Notes under the pieces: model-generated
What the model saw: the letters and a program-made list of their open reading frames with translations, nothing else
Told to the model about the DNA's origin: nothing
Database searches by the model: none
NCBI RefSeq assembly: GCF_026262505.1
Contig: NC_067206.1
Span: 9,916,268-9,980,267, forward strand
Direction: 5' to 3'
DNA from: Trichomonas vaginalis G3
Taxonomy: Eukaryota > Parabasalia > Trichomonadida > Trichomonadidae
DNA length: 64,000 bases
Program-made: the position numbers and the translations under genes
Shown: positions 9,453 through 19,209 of the stretch, piece after piece
Layout of the letters: each line of letters begins with the position of its first letter
How positions within the stretch are numbered: position 1 is the first letter of the stretch

Positions 9453-11174
9453 TTACTTAGCAGCAACAAATCTTGGTGTTGGGACTCCGAGTTTATCAGG
9501 TGACTCTGGGTAGTCAATTGCACTTGCGAGGTAAGGTAATCCCTGTGCCTCGTTGAGTAACTTCAAAGCATCTTCAATTGCATCCTTTCCTTGTTCTGGG
9601 CTGACTTTGTTCAACAGTCTTGCAGCGTGAAGTGTCTCATCGATGGCTGGTTGGCACATGACAATTGCGGAGAAGTCTTTAGCAGCCTTTGCAGACTTAA
9701 GGAGGTTCCTTGAGCACTCGATGACAGCCTTTGCGTATTTGACAGCGTCTTCAGGTAATTTATCACTTGTCTTTCCGTCAGCGATATAAAGATTTCCTTC
9801 TAGTTCAGGATGAGCGGCGTGGAGCATCAATTTTGTGCGGAGAAGAACGCAGAGGCCGTTGATAACGGATACAGCGCCCTTCATGCTCTCATCGGATCTG
9901 CCCTGAGAGAAGAAGGCCATTATTTGGTCGGTCTTGACTGTAACTGGGACAAGTGAAGTAAGATTTGCTTGGTATTGTGTCAAAAGTGAAACAAGGTAGA
10001 GGCATTTAGCAGCAATGCGGGCGTCGCTTTGCCATGGACGCTGTGTAAGTATGAAATCGGTAATTTGATTAACATCGACGTTTGTATGGCGAATTGAGTC
10101 AACGATAATGCGGCGAACGTATTTAGAAACTGGTGGATTGTTATCACCAAATGTAGCTTTGACAACCCAGCCTTCTGAGCCTTGAGCAACGACTGATCTG
10201 AATGTCTCTTGAATCGATGAGAACCAGCCCATAACTCCACCTTCTTGTGCTTGTGGGGCTCCGCCTGATGGTCTTGGAGCTCCTGCTGGTGGATCAACGC
10301 GCTTTGGTGGTAATGCGATCGTAGTCTTGTCTCCGCGAAGGTTTGTAGCGATTTCTGCAAGACGTGCAGCTGTTGGACGACGTTTGGCATCGACTTGGAT
10401 GCACATCTTAAGAAGATTTGCGAAATCTTTATCGGTATCCGGAGGAATATTCAACTTTCCTTGAAGAATTGGTAATCTTTCTTCGATCTTGTATAAGTCC
10501 TGACGGAAAACAAGCTTGTAGAGTGTGCATCCCAAAGCCCAAACATCGGCTGCTGGACCAATTGGAACGCGCTTGTAAAGATCAACCATTTCTGGGGCAC
10601 GGAAGTTCGGGGTTGTATTCTGTTCAATGTCATCGCTAGCTTCGTTGATTTCTTTGACGTTGGCAACTTGATAAATCTTTGTTGTTGCAGAGCCGAAGTC
10701 GCAAAGCCTTGGAATGCCATCAGAAGCAACAAGAAGATTCTCTGGCTTCAAGTCGCGATGGATAATTGGTGGATTCTGGGCATGAAGGAAAGCTGTTGCT
10801 TCACAAATAGCTGCAAAGAAGATGAGAATCTCTTCGCGTGTCATATTTCTCTTGCTAAGTATATTGATTGCTGTTTGTGGTGCAAGTTCGAATAAGAAAT
10901 TGATGATAAATCTGTTTTGATCGTATGAAACATCAAATAACTTGATAATGTGTTTGTGTGGTGGAATTGATTGCAGGACATCTGCTTCTTTCTTGAATTG
11001 AAGGAATTTCTCGCGGCTTAAGCAATTTACATATTTCCAAGCGTATTCCTGACCTTGTGCGTCAACAACGCGGTAAACCCAGGCATAGCCACCTTCACCG
11101 ATCTGTTCCTTAACAGTAACGGTGTGCTTGCCGATTGTCAAAGTCTTCCCGATAAATTGGCTTGCTCCACTCAT
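9453..11174 (-). CDS. NAK-family (AAK1/GAK-like) serine/threonine kinase fused to an ANTH-like domain
   Basis: A complete kinase domain occupies residues about 15-285: glycine loop GEGGYAWVY, catalytic Lys in YAWKYV (about 48), HRDLKPEN (about 138), DFG (about 156) and an APE-type RAPEMVDLY. The glycine loop and the APEMxD(L/M)Y segment are marks of the Numb-associated kinase family, which phosphorylates clathrin adaptors. A Pro/Gly-rich linker (about 285-330) leads to a helical region (about 335-560) whose beginning (KYVRRIIVDSIRHTNVDV, then AAKCLYLVSLLTQ) resembles an ENTH/ANTH membrane-binding fold. Fusion would place the kinase on endocytic membranes; the ANTH assignment is by eye only. 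GC content is higher than in neighbouring genes, suggesting good expression. Confidence 0.85.
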   Translation of the reverse strand: MSGASQFIGKTLTIGKHTVTVKEQIGEGGYAWVYRVVDAQGQEYAWKYVNCLSREKFLQFKKEADVLQSIPPHKHIIKLFDVSYDQNRFIINFLFELAPQTAINILSKRNMTREEILIFFAAICEATAFLHAQNPPIIHRDLKPENLLVASDGIPRLCDFGSATTKIYQVANVKEINEASDDIEQNTTPNFRAPEMVDLYKRVPIGPAADVWALGCTLYKLVFRQDLYKIEERLPILQGKLNIPPDTDKDFANLLKMCIQVDAKRRPTAARLAEIATNLRGDKTTIALPPKRVDPPAGAPRPSGGAPQAQEGGVMGWFSSIQETFRSVVAQGSEGWVVKATFGDNNPPVSKYVRRIIVDSIRHTNVDVNQITDFILTQRPWQSDARIAAKCLYLVSLLTQYQANLTSLVPVTVKTDQIMAFFSQGRSDESMKGAVSVINGLCVLLRTKLMLHAAHPELEGNLYIADGKTSDKLPEDAVKYAKAVIECSRNLLKSAKAAKDFSAIVMCQPAIDETLHAARLLNKVSPEQGKDAIEDALKLLNEAQGLPYLASAIDYPESPDKLGVPTPRFVAAK

Positions 11175-11429
11175 TTTTTGCGGTTTTGACGATTTTTTTC
11201 ACGATACGAAAATTTCTACAAATTTCGATTCCGATGGGATTGCGTTTTGATCAAGCATACAACTCGATGACATAATTTAGCTGAAAATTATTGTTCTCCA
11301 TCTCGTCATCCAATCAAATTGATTGTATAAATTGGGATGAATGCTTTTTCCATTTAGAGGTATCTTATCCTTCTCATGTGTTATCATTTATTAGGAAGTA
11401 TATCACATTTTTCATAAAATTGAATTAGA

Positions 11430-11435
11430 TTTCAT
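11430..11435. repeat. Target-site duplication, left copy (TTTCAT)
   Basis: The six bases TTTCAT directly before the left terminus are repeated at 33835-33840 directly after the right terminus. Six-base duplications are the hallmark of Polinton/Maverick integration. Confidence 0.92.
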
Positions 11436-11712
11436 AGTAGTAGGATATGACGGGTTTAGTGACTTTTTTTGTAAACGTAAGAATTCATACAATATCGAGT
11501 GATTTTGTATCATTTTTTTTAACATATGAAGTAAAAAATGTATGATTCTTACGGTTTTTATTCTTACGTTTTTGAATAAATCAAGATTTAAAAAATTTTC
11601 AAAATTGTAAGACATTTACACTCAGCCCAAACATAATGAAATAAATCATTAAAAAAATTAACATTAATTTTAAAATAATTTTTTTATCTTTTATAAAAGA
11701 AGCTATATATAG

Positions 11713-11838
11713 ATGATGTCAGATATTCCGCGATTAATTAAACATTGTTTAAATCCTGAATGGAATCAATGGAGTCATAATCAAAGACCTCATAAACGAG
11801 TAAAAGAAATTAGAAATAAACTTCTTACGAAAAATTAA
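11713..11838 (+). CDS. 41-residue basic peptide encoded in the terminal repeat
   Basis: A short open frame begins at tandem ATGs (11713 and 11716) and ends in TAA at 11838. The product is small and basic (MMSDIPRLIKHCLNP at the start, HKRVKEIRNKLLTKN at the end). It lies wholly inside the 451-bp terminal repeat, so an identical copy exists on the other strand at the far end. No family is recognised. It could be a chance frame. Its even codon composition and position just upstream of the promoter tract are the only support. In Polintons and related viruses the repeats are normally non-coding, so a real gene here would be unusual. Confidence 0.35.
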   Translation: MMSDIPRLIKHCLNPEWNQWSHNQRPHKRVKEIRNKLLTKN

Positions 11839-11848
11839 AACTTAGTTA

Positions 11849-11881
11849 TGTTTATTATTTTATTTTTTTATTTTGTATGAA
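11849..11881 (+). promoter_or_regulatory. T-rich promoter-like tract ending TATTTTGTATG
   Basis: A TTTATTATTTTATTTTTTTA-type tract followed by TTTTGTATG lies directly before the ATG at 11882. Very similar tracts ending in TTGTATGTAA precede start codons at 22539 (minus strand), 55483, 56580 and 57279, across both Polintons, suggesting an element-specific promoter. The late T-rich promoters of large DNA viruses look alike, but that link is inference. Confidence 0.45.
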
Positions 11882-12988
11882 ATGAGCGTCAAAACTAACA
11901 ACGTTAAAAAATTAGGATTCACAAACGAGGAAATAAAGGATATATTAGAGGAGGTGGGTTATGAAGTTGATAAATATTATTTAAGAAATTGTAAAAAATT
12001 CGCGGAGTTATTAAATGATTTAGATTATGATGGAAAAATGAATAAAGATGATGTTATAAATTTCTTATATCCCACATCTGAAGAAGAAAAACCTAAAGAA
12101 CCTGATGTTTTCCCTGAATATTATGAAGAACGGATTAAAGATGATGAATACAGTGAAATTGAAAGACTGAAAAAAATAAGAGATGAAATAGATGAAAAAA
12201 TTAAGGAATTAAGAGAAGTTGAAAAATATAATGAAAATGAAGTAGAGGGTTTAATGAATATCCCAGCTTCAGAATCAGAAGTTCAGAAATCTCATGAAGA
12301 AAGATATAAAAATTATGTCTCAGAATCAACACAAAATTTATTAGATGGTGAAATAGACGAAACACTTTCAGAAGAAGGTACTAAATTTATTCGTAAACAT
12401 AAGTTACAATTTATTGATAATGAAGAATACCCTTGTCTCTTATTTTCACCACCTCTCGATTCTGAGAAATTCAAAAAAGCTCTTAAAAACGTGACATATG
12501 CAACTAATACGATTAAGAAAGAAGATCATGATATTTACACAAATTATTATTTAAATAAATGCACAGGTGTTGATAAAGTTTTTGATTTATTAGATAAAAT
12601 ATCAAAAGAAACCATTGGAACCTATAAAATTTTGTGTGATTGTGGTTTCATTGTTGAAGATACCAATAATGTTTCATATGAAAGAACAGCACCGAAGGAA
12701 GACGAAGTTGAAAGGTCTATACCATTCGTTATTAAGAACATAAAAGATATGAAAACTTATAAACATTATATTTATTCATTTATTTCAGAAAAAATGGAAG
12801 CAACCCATAAAACATCTTCTCATCATTTTATAGCTATTCATACATTCCTTTTCAAAGTTGTGAAATTAAATAAGACAGGAATTAGATTTAATGTATCAGG
12901 GTACGCATTCTTGAGTAAATTAAAATGTATTCGTCACGTCGCGGATGATAAAAATTTATGTGTTCTTAATTCATTTTATGGGCTTTAA
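11882..12988 (+). CDS. Polymerase-associated N-terminal module protein, Polinton 1
   Basis: First gene inside the left repeat, with ATG at 11882 (the frame stays open a few codons upstream without another ATG). Residues 8-60 (GFTNEEIKDILEEVGYEV onward) match the first 55 residues of the polymerase gene of element 2 at 59051, where the same module (LEHSEIKQLLTEANIEV) is fused to the polymerase. The rest is Lys/Glu-rich with a coiled stretch (about residues 100-125) and no recognisable catalytic motif. It lies 49 bp before the polymerase gene, same strand. A role in replication, for example in priming or terminal-protein binding, is inference from position and the shared module. The frame looks whole. 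Confidence 0.7.
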   Translation: MSVKTNNVKKLGFTNEEIKDILEEVGYEVDKYYLRNCKKFAELLNDLDYDGKMNKDDVINFLYPTSEEEKPKEPDVFPEYYEERIKDDEYSEIERLKKIRDEIDEKIKELREVEKYNENEVEGLMNIPASESEVQKSHEERYKNYVSESTQNLLDGEIDETLSEEGTKFIRKHKLQFIDNEEYPCLLFSPPLDSEKFKKALKNVTYATNTIKKEDHDIYTNYYLNKCTGVDKVFDLLDKISKETIGTYKILCDCGFIVEDTNNVSYERTAPKEDEVERSIPFVIKNIKDMKTYKHYIYSFISEKMEATHKTSSHHFIAIHTFLFKVVKLNKTGIRFNVSGYAFLSKLKCIRHVADDKNLCVLNSFYGL

Positions 12989-13037
12989 AAAATAAACTTT
13001 ATTTTTATTTATTTTTTAATTTTTTATTCTTACATAA

Positions 13038-16000
13038 ATGAACAAAAACGGAACAGCTAAAATGAATGATAATCAAATTAGAGCAGAAGGTAGAAGGTTA
13101 TTTAAACGCTTCTATAACATTCCTGATGGTGTTAATCCTAAAACTCGTAGAAGCTATTTAAATGAAGCCATAGATGCATATGAAGGATTTGACATTTCAT
13201 CAGAAAGTGAGAGGTTAGCAAGAATGTTAAATGTTAATATTGATTTCTATTATTGTGATCCTCAACCAGAAGACGTGGACATAAATAAGGTAGACTTTCC
13301 ATTAGTGAAATCAATAATGATAGATCCAGAATTTGAAACAATAAATATTTTATTAACACAGAGTCCATGTGGAAAACTTCACGCTGACAGAATAACAGAC
13401 GTTGAAGCACTCACCGGCTATAAAGTTTGCCCCTTTTGCAAAGAAGAAGTATATTCTATCCGTGATGATCCAGAAAGGAAAAACCAAAGAAGATTTTTAA
13501 AACATTGTGAGAAATGTAAAGAAAATAATGGAAGATTAATTCAAGACGTTCAATTGCAAAAGACCCAGCAACCATATGCACCACATATTACGAAACAGAA
13601 GATATATCAATGGCTATTAGCACATAATTTGCAGGAATATTATAAACCAACAAGATATTATATTACTTTTGACTTCGAAACATTAGAGACTAAAGAAGAA
13701 TTACAACTTTCTGAGTGTGCAACTTTAAACGCTTACTTAAAACCATTCATGGTATCATCAACGGTTAAATTAAACGATAAAACATATACGAGGAATTTTT
13801 GCTTAACTTCGAGTGATTCTTTTATTTCTGATTGGATTGAGTTTTTATTTTCAACCTGTTCATTAGTTGTTGAATCAAATATGAGTCAATACAATGAATT
13901 ATTGAAGTCGCAAACGGCGGGGACTTTGTCCCATACATTAAATGAAAAACAGAAGGAAGCATTTAAAGAACTTCTAGATGAGGAATTCAATAAAGTGAAT
14001 ATCATAGGTTTTAATTCGGGAAAGTTTGATTTAAATTTAATTCTTCGTGATTTAAACACTGCAAAATGGAAAATAAAATCAATGCTGGGTTCATCTTCTC
14101 AATTTAAGCAAATCATTGTAAAGAAAACAAACGTTCCATATGAATTGAGATTTATTGACATCAGAAATTATATAGCGGGTGGGACATTAGACCAATTCAC
14201 TCAAGATTTCGGAAACAATAAATCACGTGTTAAATCCTTTTTCCCTTATCAATTCATCACATGGGAAAATTACGAAGAAGAATTATATAAAGAGGAACCA
14301 TTCACGAAAGATTCATTTTATTCAGCATTAACTCAAGAAACTATATCAGATAGTGATTATCAAATATATCTCAATGATGCTAAAAATTTTAAGAATAGAT
14401 TAGAATATTTTATTCATTATTGCAATAAAGATGTTGAAATTATGATTGACCCAATCGATAAAATTATTGAAGAAACATTTGTTTATAAAATTGACATGCT
14501 TCATAATCTTTCTTTATCATCGAATGCTTCAATGATTCGTTACGCTTTAGCATATAAAGACTTTAATCCTAATGAAAAATATCCTGAGGAAGAGATAGAA
14601 TCAAGTTTTGAATTAACGAAAAAGTATTGGAAATATAAAATTGAATCATATAAGAAACAAGATGAAAAAGCAGAAAGGGATACTAAAAATAATGTTTCAA
14701 TGGATGATTTTCAATACTATCACGATTTAATCCTTTCATCTAAATGCAAAATGTGTGGTAAAGCGTTTACATATGCAAATAAACCAACATTGGATAGAAT
14801 CGATAATGAAAAACCACATACCAAAGAAAATTGTCAGTTAATGTGTTGTTATTGCAATGTCGTAAAATCAAATAAAGATGAAGATGTTCAACGTTTAAGA
14901 ATCAATTTAAGAAATTATGCATTAAAAAATAATTTACCAATGACTTTAGATTCAGTTGAAGCTTATCACATTCTCCGTAATGGAATTACTGGTGGTCTAT
15001 CAAATGTTCAACATAGAGTAAATCTTAAAGGAATCACGCACATTAATAAACTTTCATATAATCCAGAAACTAAAACTGTATCAAATGAGGACACCACCAA
15101 CATTATGACTCATTTCGTTGGTGTTGATTTTAATTCATTATATCCTTCATCATTTTCATCTAATCCTCATGATTTCATTCAATATACTGACCATAAAATG
15201 TATATGCCGGGAAGATTGAATGGTGTTATCATTTGTGATACAGCAACAAAGAAAGCAAAAGCACTGGGAATAATTAAGAAGAAAAATACTTTATTCGTGG
15301 CTGAAGTAAAGGGTCACATTGATGAAAAATACATTAATGATTACATAAACTTTTTACCGATAATAAGAAACTTAGATATTATCACAGATGAAAAAACAAT
15401 TGGCAGTTTTATGTATAATTACATGAAATCAAACAATCTACCAGTTGACCAGAAACAGAGGAAATTAACTCAGTTAGCATCAACACACAACCAATATCAA
15501 CCATTTTCTTCTTATTATCTTTGGTATCTAATAGACAGATTTCATTTTATCATTGATGACATTCAATCAATTTTAACATTTACTAAAAACACTTGTTTTA
15601 ATGAATTTGCGAACAAATTTATGAACGAAAGACAAAAGGCTGAATTAGAAGGAAATAAAGGAAAAAGTTTATTTTGCAAGATTTCACTTAATGGATCATA
15701 TGGTTACGATGCAATGAATACACAAAATTACGCAAAGACTAAAATAATGAATGCACAGAAGGCACGCGTTGCATGTATGTCAAATAAGTTTAAAAACATA
15801 AGAGAAATAGGTGAAGATACATATCAAGTGATGCTTAAAGATAGATTTTATAGATGTGATACATGTTTACAAGAGGCATTCTTCACTTTAGATAATGCTA
15901 AATACTGGTATTTGGTTTTCATTTATTGATTTTATGTATAAATGCATGAATGTTAATCGTTTTCATTTCATTGAAGGTGATACTGATTCATCTTATTGGG

Positions 16001-16506
16001 CAATCGCTGGCGACCCAAATCTTCCTAACACTCAAGTATTTCAAGCAATTGTTACCGATAAACAATTTTATGATAAAAACATTTTCAAATTCGCACCATT
16101 TGATTTCTTCTGTTTTGATGAGAAATTTAAACCTAAATTAAAGAATAAAGCTGAAGAAAAAGCACATGAGAAGAAGTTATTGGGTTTAGCAATTGAGAAA
16201 CAAGGTGATAACATGGTTGCTTTATGCCCTAAGTGTTATACATCATTCAATGGTTCAATTGATGGAAGTGATTTTAAAAAGATTGCACAAAAAATGAAAG
16301 GTGTTAGTTTACGACAAAATAAACAATTAACACCTAAAAATTATTTGGATATAATAAATGATAAAGTTATTTTCGATGGTCAGAATATTAATTTACAACT
16401 TAAAAACAGGTCAATGACTCGCTTAACAATCGGTAAGACTGCATTAACAGGAGCACACACTAAGGCTGTATGTTGTGAAAATGGATGTTGTATGCCATTT
16501 ATTTAA
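13038..16506 (+). pseudogene. polB: Protein-primed family B DNA polymerase with embedded HNH-like module, Polinton 1 (broken)
   Basis: It would copy the element genome by protein-primed synthesis. Visible in order are: a Cys-rich knuckle (CPFCKEE and CEKCKEN, about residues 132-160 from 13038); exonuclease motifs FDFETLE (about 210), GFNSGKFDLN (about 325) and YCNKDVEIM (about 461); an HNH-like module (CKMCG, LDRIDN, ENCQLMCCYCN, about 568-615); polymerase motif A DFNSLYPSS (about 696); motif B KISLNGSYGYD (about 880); and motif C GDTDSSYW near the 3' end. The exo and pol motif spelling is that of Polinton and adenovirus-type polymerases. The HNH module lies between exonuclease and palm and has no intein-like splice ends. 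The gene looks broken, about one break. Little divergence is otherwise evident, so decay should be recent. Confidence 0.85.
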
Positions 16507-16632
16507 TACAATTTAAAATTTTATTTTTAATAAAATGCCACAGAAGAGACAAAAGGAACCGTTAATGATGGTTTTGATACTATGATTCAAAGAGGTGGGC
16601 ACCCTTAAAACATTTATTTTATTTTTATATAA

Positions 16633-18208
16633 ATGGATAACGCAGATTTAGAAAATTTAATTGATGATTTAGTACTTTATCAAAATTTTCTTAATTATTA
16701 TGAATTAAAATCATATCTCCAAAAACATAATAAAAATATAACGGGTGATGATATGGATTATTATTATTCGTATTATAAAAATGAAATTTTGAAATATCAT
16801 GATAAAATAATTTCTAAAATTAAAGACAAAATTAAAAATAATGAATATACAAAGGAAAAAACTAAATCACAACTTAAACAGTTGAAAGATTTCAAAAATA
16901 AAGTATTAACAGAAGAAGATATTGATGAATTATATAAATTATATAATCCTGAGCCGCAAAAGCCAAAGGAACAAAAACAAAAGAAGAAAAAGCCGAAAAC
17001 AACACCAAAAGAGAAAGTAGCAAATGTTCAACAGCTAAAGGTGCAAAACACCCAGGTCCTTCAGACCATAAATGAAGCACAAGCTTTAATTTATGATTCA
17101 TTAGTTAAACCATATTCAGCCCGACTTTTAAATGAAGATCAACTTTTGGAATTCATCCTTCAACATAAACTCGAAGCGGGAAAGTATATCAAACCTTTAT
17201 ATACAGCATATTTAAAACAAATGAATAGAATACATCCAGAATTAATGAAAGGAAAATCAACAACTAAAACTTCATCATCCAAAATCAAAGCAGATAAAAT
17301 TAAACCACCTGCAGCACCAAAACCTCCAACGGTAGTACCTCCCCCTTCAGTTAATCCTTCATCATTCACTTTATTATATCCATTTCAAACATTAAAGAAG
17401 CAAAAAGATTTTAAAAAGGATTTCAAGATATTAAATAAACCAATTGACCCGAAAATTCAACAGTTAAAGGAAAAATTTAGTCGCCCTTCATTTGCTCCAT
17501 ATCCATATTCATACGAAATAGATCATTTAGAATATTCAAAAGGAAACGTTACTTATTTATTTGCCATTAACATTAACACTAGATATTTATATTGCATTCC
17601 AGTGAAAGGGAAAACAGAACAGGAAACAAGAAGAGCTATTCAATACTTACTAGATCATGAAAGAGTAGATAATATCAGGGGTGATGGTGATAAAGGATTT
17701 CAGGCAGCTATGGCTCATTATTTCCCACAAATTAATTTTTCTTTTCATCCTCTCCATATACGTTTCATAATAAAATAGTTGATGCGGTAATGAGAACTCT
17801 TAGAGATGCTTAGGGTTAACGGTCAGATATACTGGGATGGAAATCATGACTCCATCATACAACAGTTAGTATATATTATTACAATAATACATGGCATAGA
17901 ATATAACATGAAACCAGTGGAAATGAAAAATGATATTTCAAAAGAATGGGAATATATTAGAAAGCAAATGGAAAGGTTAAATGATGTTAAACGTGAAAAA
18001 TTAATTCGGGCTCATGAATTTTAAACAAGGGGATAAAGTTTTGATTCATCTCGATTATGGAAAAACTAATAAATCAATGACAAAAAAGAAGACGAAGATT
18101 TGACACAATAGCTGAATTTGTTAGTATATTAACGGCAATGCATTAGCTGAAGTTGACAATAAATTAATAGAAATTCCGATTTTTTATTACTCCATTATAT
18201 TTAAATAA
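16633..18208 (+). pseudogene. Retroviral-type integrase gene, Polinton 1 (broken)
   Basis: The product would insert the element into host DNA, making the 6-bp duplication. The first 250 residues are a Lys-rich helical region with a Pro-rich linker (KPPAAPKPPTVVPPPS). The rve-type core follows, seen as SYEIDHLEYSKGNVTYLFAI, NINTRYLYCIPVKG and VDNIRGDGDKGFQ. Further 3' the region still shows a short basic SH3-like tail (FKQGDKVLIHLDYG). The Lys-rich region contains a QQLKVQNTQVLQTI segment that recurs, nearly base for base, in the fibre gene of the same element. The gene looks broken, with roughly two to four breaks. Integrase family membership is clear from the core spelling and from the matching gene in element 2. 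Confidence 0.75.
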
Positions 18209-18234
18209 TATTTAATTTTTTTATTTCGTAAGAA

Positions 18235-18552
18235 ATGAGTGACAACAAGCAGCCAAGAGTCCTGATTCAATTAAGATTCAGAGTCCGACAATGAATATAA
18301 AAAGAAAACTAAACAGAATTAAATCAAAAATATGCTATTACAAAAAGAAGCCGAATGCGGTGGGGCCGACGCCCATAAAACTAAAGTAATTGAAAACGAT
18401 AAAGAGAGGAAAGAAATAATCGAAAAATTAGAAACTTACGTTCAATCCTTAAACTGAGTGAAGCAAAAATAAAAGAATTTAATAGAATAAATAAATTGAT
18501 TGGAAGAGATAAATTTAATAAAGATGAATTTTTAAACTCAATCCAAATTTAA
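18235..18552 (+). pseudogene. Degraded small Lys/Glu-rich gene, Polinton 1
   Basis: After the integrase lies a short plus-strand stretch beginning ATGAGTGACAACAAGC with coding-like composition: Lys/Glu/Asn-rich in places and preceded by a T-rich tract. No long frame survives and I do not recognise a family. It looks broken, about two breaks. Confidence 0.3.
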
Positions 18553-18555
18553 TTT

Positions 18556-18741
18556 TTATTCCTCTTCGACAACGTCTCTTCGAGACGCCGAACCCTTCTG
18601 GGTTCTTCTTTCCATCATTACTGCATAACCACATCTTCTCGGTTTTCGTGGTTTGTTGTTTTTAATTTGTTCTTGCATCATTTTTATCATTTCCTCCCTT
18701 GTTATGATTCGTGGCAAATTTTGAGCTTGTGGGGTATCCAA
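18556..18741 (-). CDS. Small basic protein of unknown role, Polinton 1
   Basis: A short minus-strand frame whose product would start near PQAQNLPRIITREEMIKM, continue through a very basic stretch (NNKPRKPRRCGY) and end in an acidic tail (DVVEEE). The frame opens without an ATG at its first codon; internal ATGs exist at the REEM and KMM positions. It is convergent with the preceding region. Basic small proteins in Polintons may bind DNA in the virion, but there is no specific evidence here, and it could be a chance frame. Confidence 0.3.
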   Translation of the reverse strand: MDTPQAQNLPRIITREEMIKMMQEQIKNNKPRKPRRCGYAVMMERRTQKGSASRRDVVEEE

Positions 18742-18828
18742 TTTATATAAAAATAAATTTGTTATCAGTTATTTTATCATCATTTTATTAAGTTCATCTT
18801 TAGTTAATTTGAATGATAAGAAAATTTA

Positions 18829-19180
18829 TTTTTGAATAACTGAAGGTGTCACCACGTCACCATGTGTCACCTGGTTAATTAACTTCTTTTAAAAATGATG
18901 ACAACATGACATTTAGACAACAGGTACGAAAGGAGGAAGGCATTTATGAATTATTTTTGAATAACTGAATGTGTCACCACGTCACCATGTGTCACCTGGT
19001 TAATTAACTTCTTTTAAAAAGTGTGACAACATGACATTTAGACAACAGGTACGAAAGGAGGAAGGCACTTATGAAGCATTTTTGAATAACTGAAGGTGTC
19101 ACTACGTCACCATGTGTCACTCGGTTAATTAACTTCTCTGAAAAATGATGACAACATGACATTTTGACAACACAGCAGGA
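18829..19180. repeat. Three tandem copies of the iteron-rich repeat, 3' of the primase-helicase
   Basis: Three direct copies with a period of about 123 bp (cores near 18845, 18969 and 19095). Each core has three GTCAC boxes spaced by a few bases (GTGTCACCACGTCACCATGT), then TTAATTAA, then two GACAAC boxes around a TGACATTT spacer. The same core recurs five times in the opposite orientation at 21597-22991 and once in element 2 at about 58389-58460. Repeated short boxes around replication genes suggest an origin or an operator array; this is inference. Confidence 0.85.
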
Positions 19181-19209
19181 TTAATGCAAAAATAAATTCA
19201 AATCATACT

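Larger units (their letters stand above)
11436..11886. repeat. Left terminal inverted repeat of Polinton 1 (451 bp)
   Basis: It matches 33384-33834 in inverted orientation without a difference that I can find. The outer 150 bp hold several copies of the motif CGTAAGAAT in both orientations, candidate integrase or terminal-protein sites. The inner part holds a 41-codon open frame and a T-rich promoter-like tract. The repeat stops two bases after the ATG of the first gene, so promoter and start codon belong to the repeat. Confidence 0.95.

Noticed and set aside
9980-10895. Several frames of 70-136 codons opposite or out of frame in the kinase gene
   Set aside because: Shadows of the GC-richer kinase coding sequence; no independent start or family.
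11412-11615. 67-codon minus-strand frame in the left terminal repeat, with a copy at 33655 plus
   Set aside because: It runs across the element border into host DNA and has no ATG-linked promoter or coding bias; it is a by-product of the repeat.
12000-12075. EF-hand-like loop (DLDYDGKMNKDDV) in the 11882 gene product
   Set aside because: The homologous module in element 2 lacks the calcium-binding acidic positions, so a calcium site is unlikely.
14700-14900. Intein in the Polinton 1 polymerase
   Set aside because: HNH-like residues are present but there are no Cys/Ser splice starts or a HN-Cys/Ser end.
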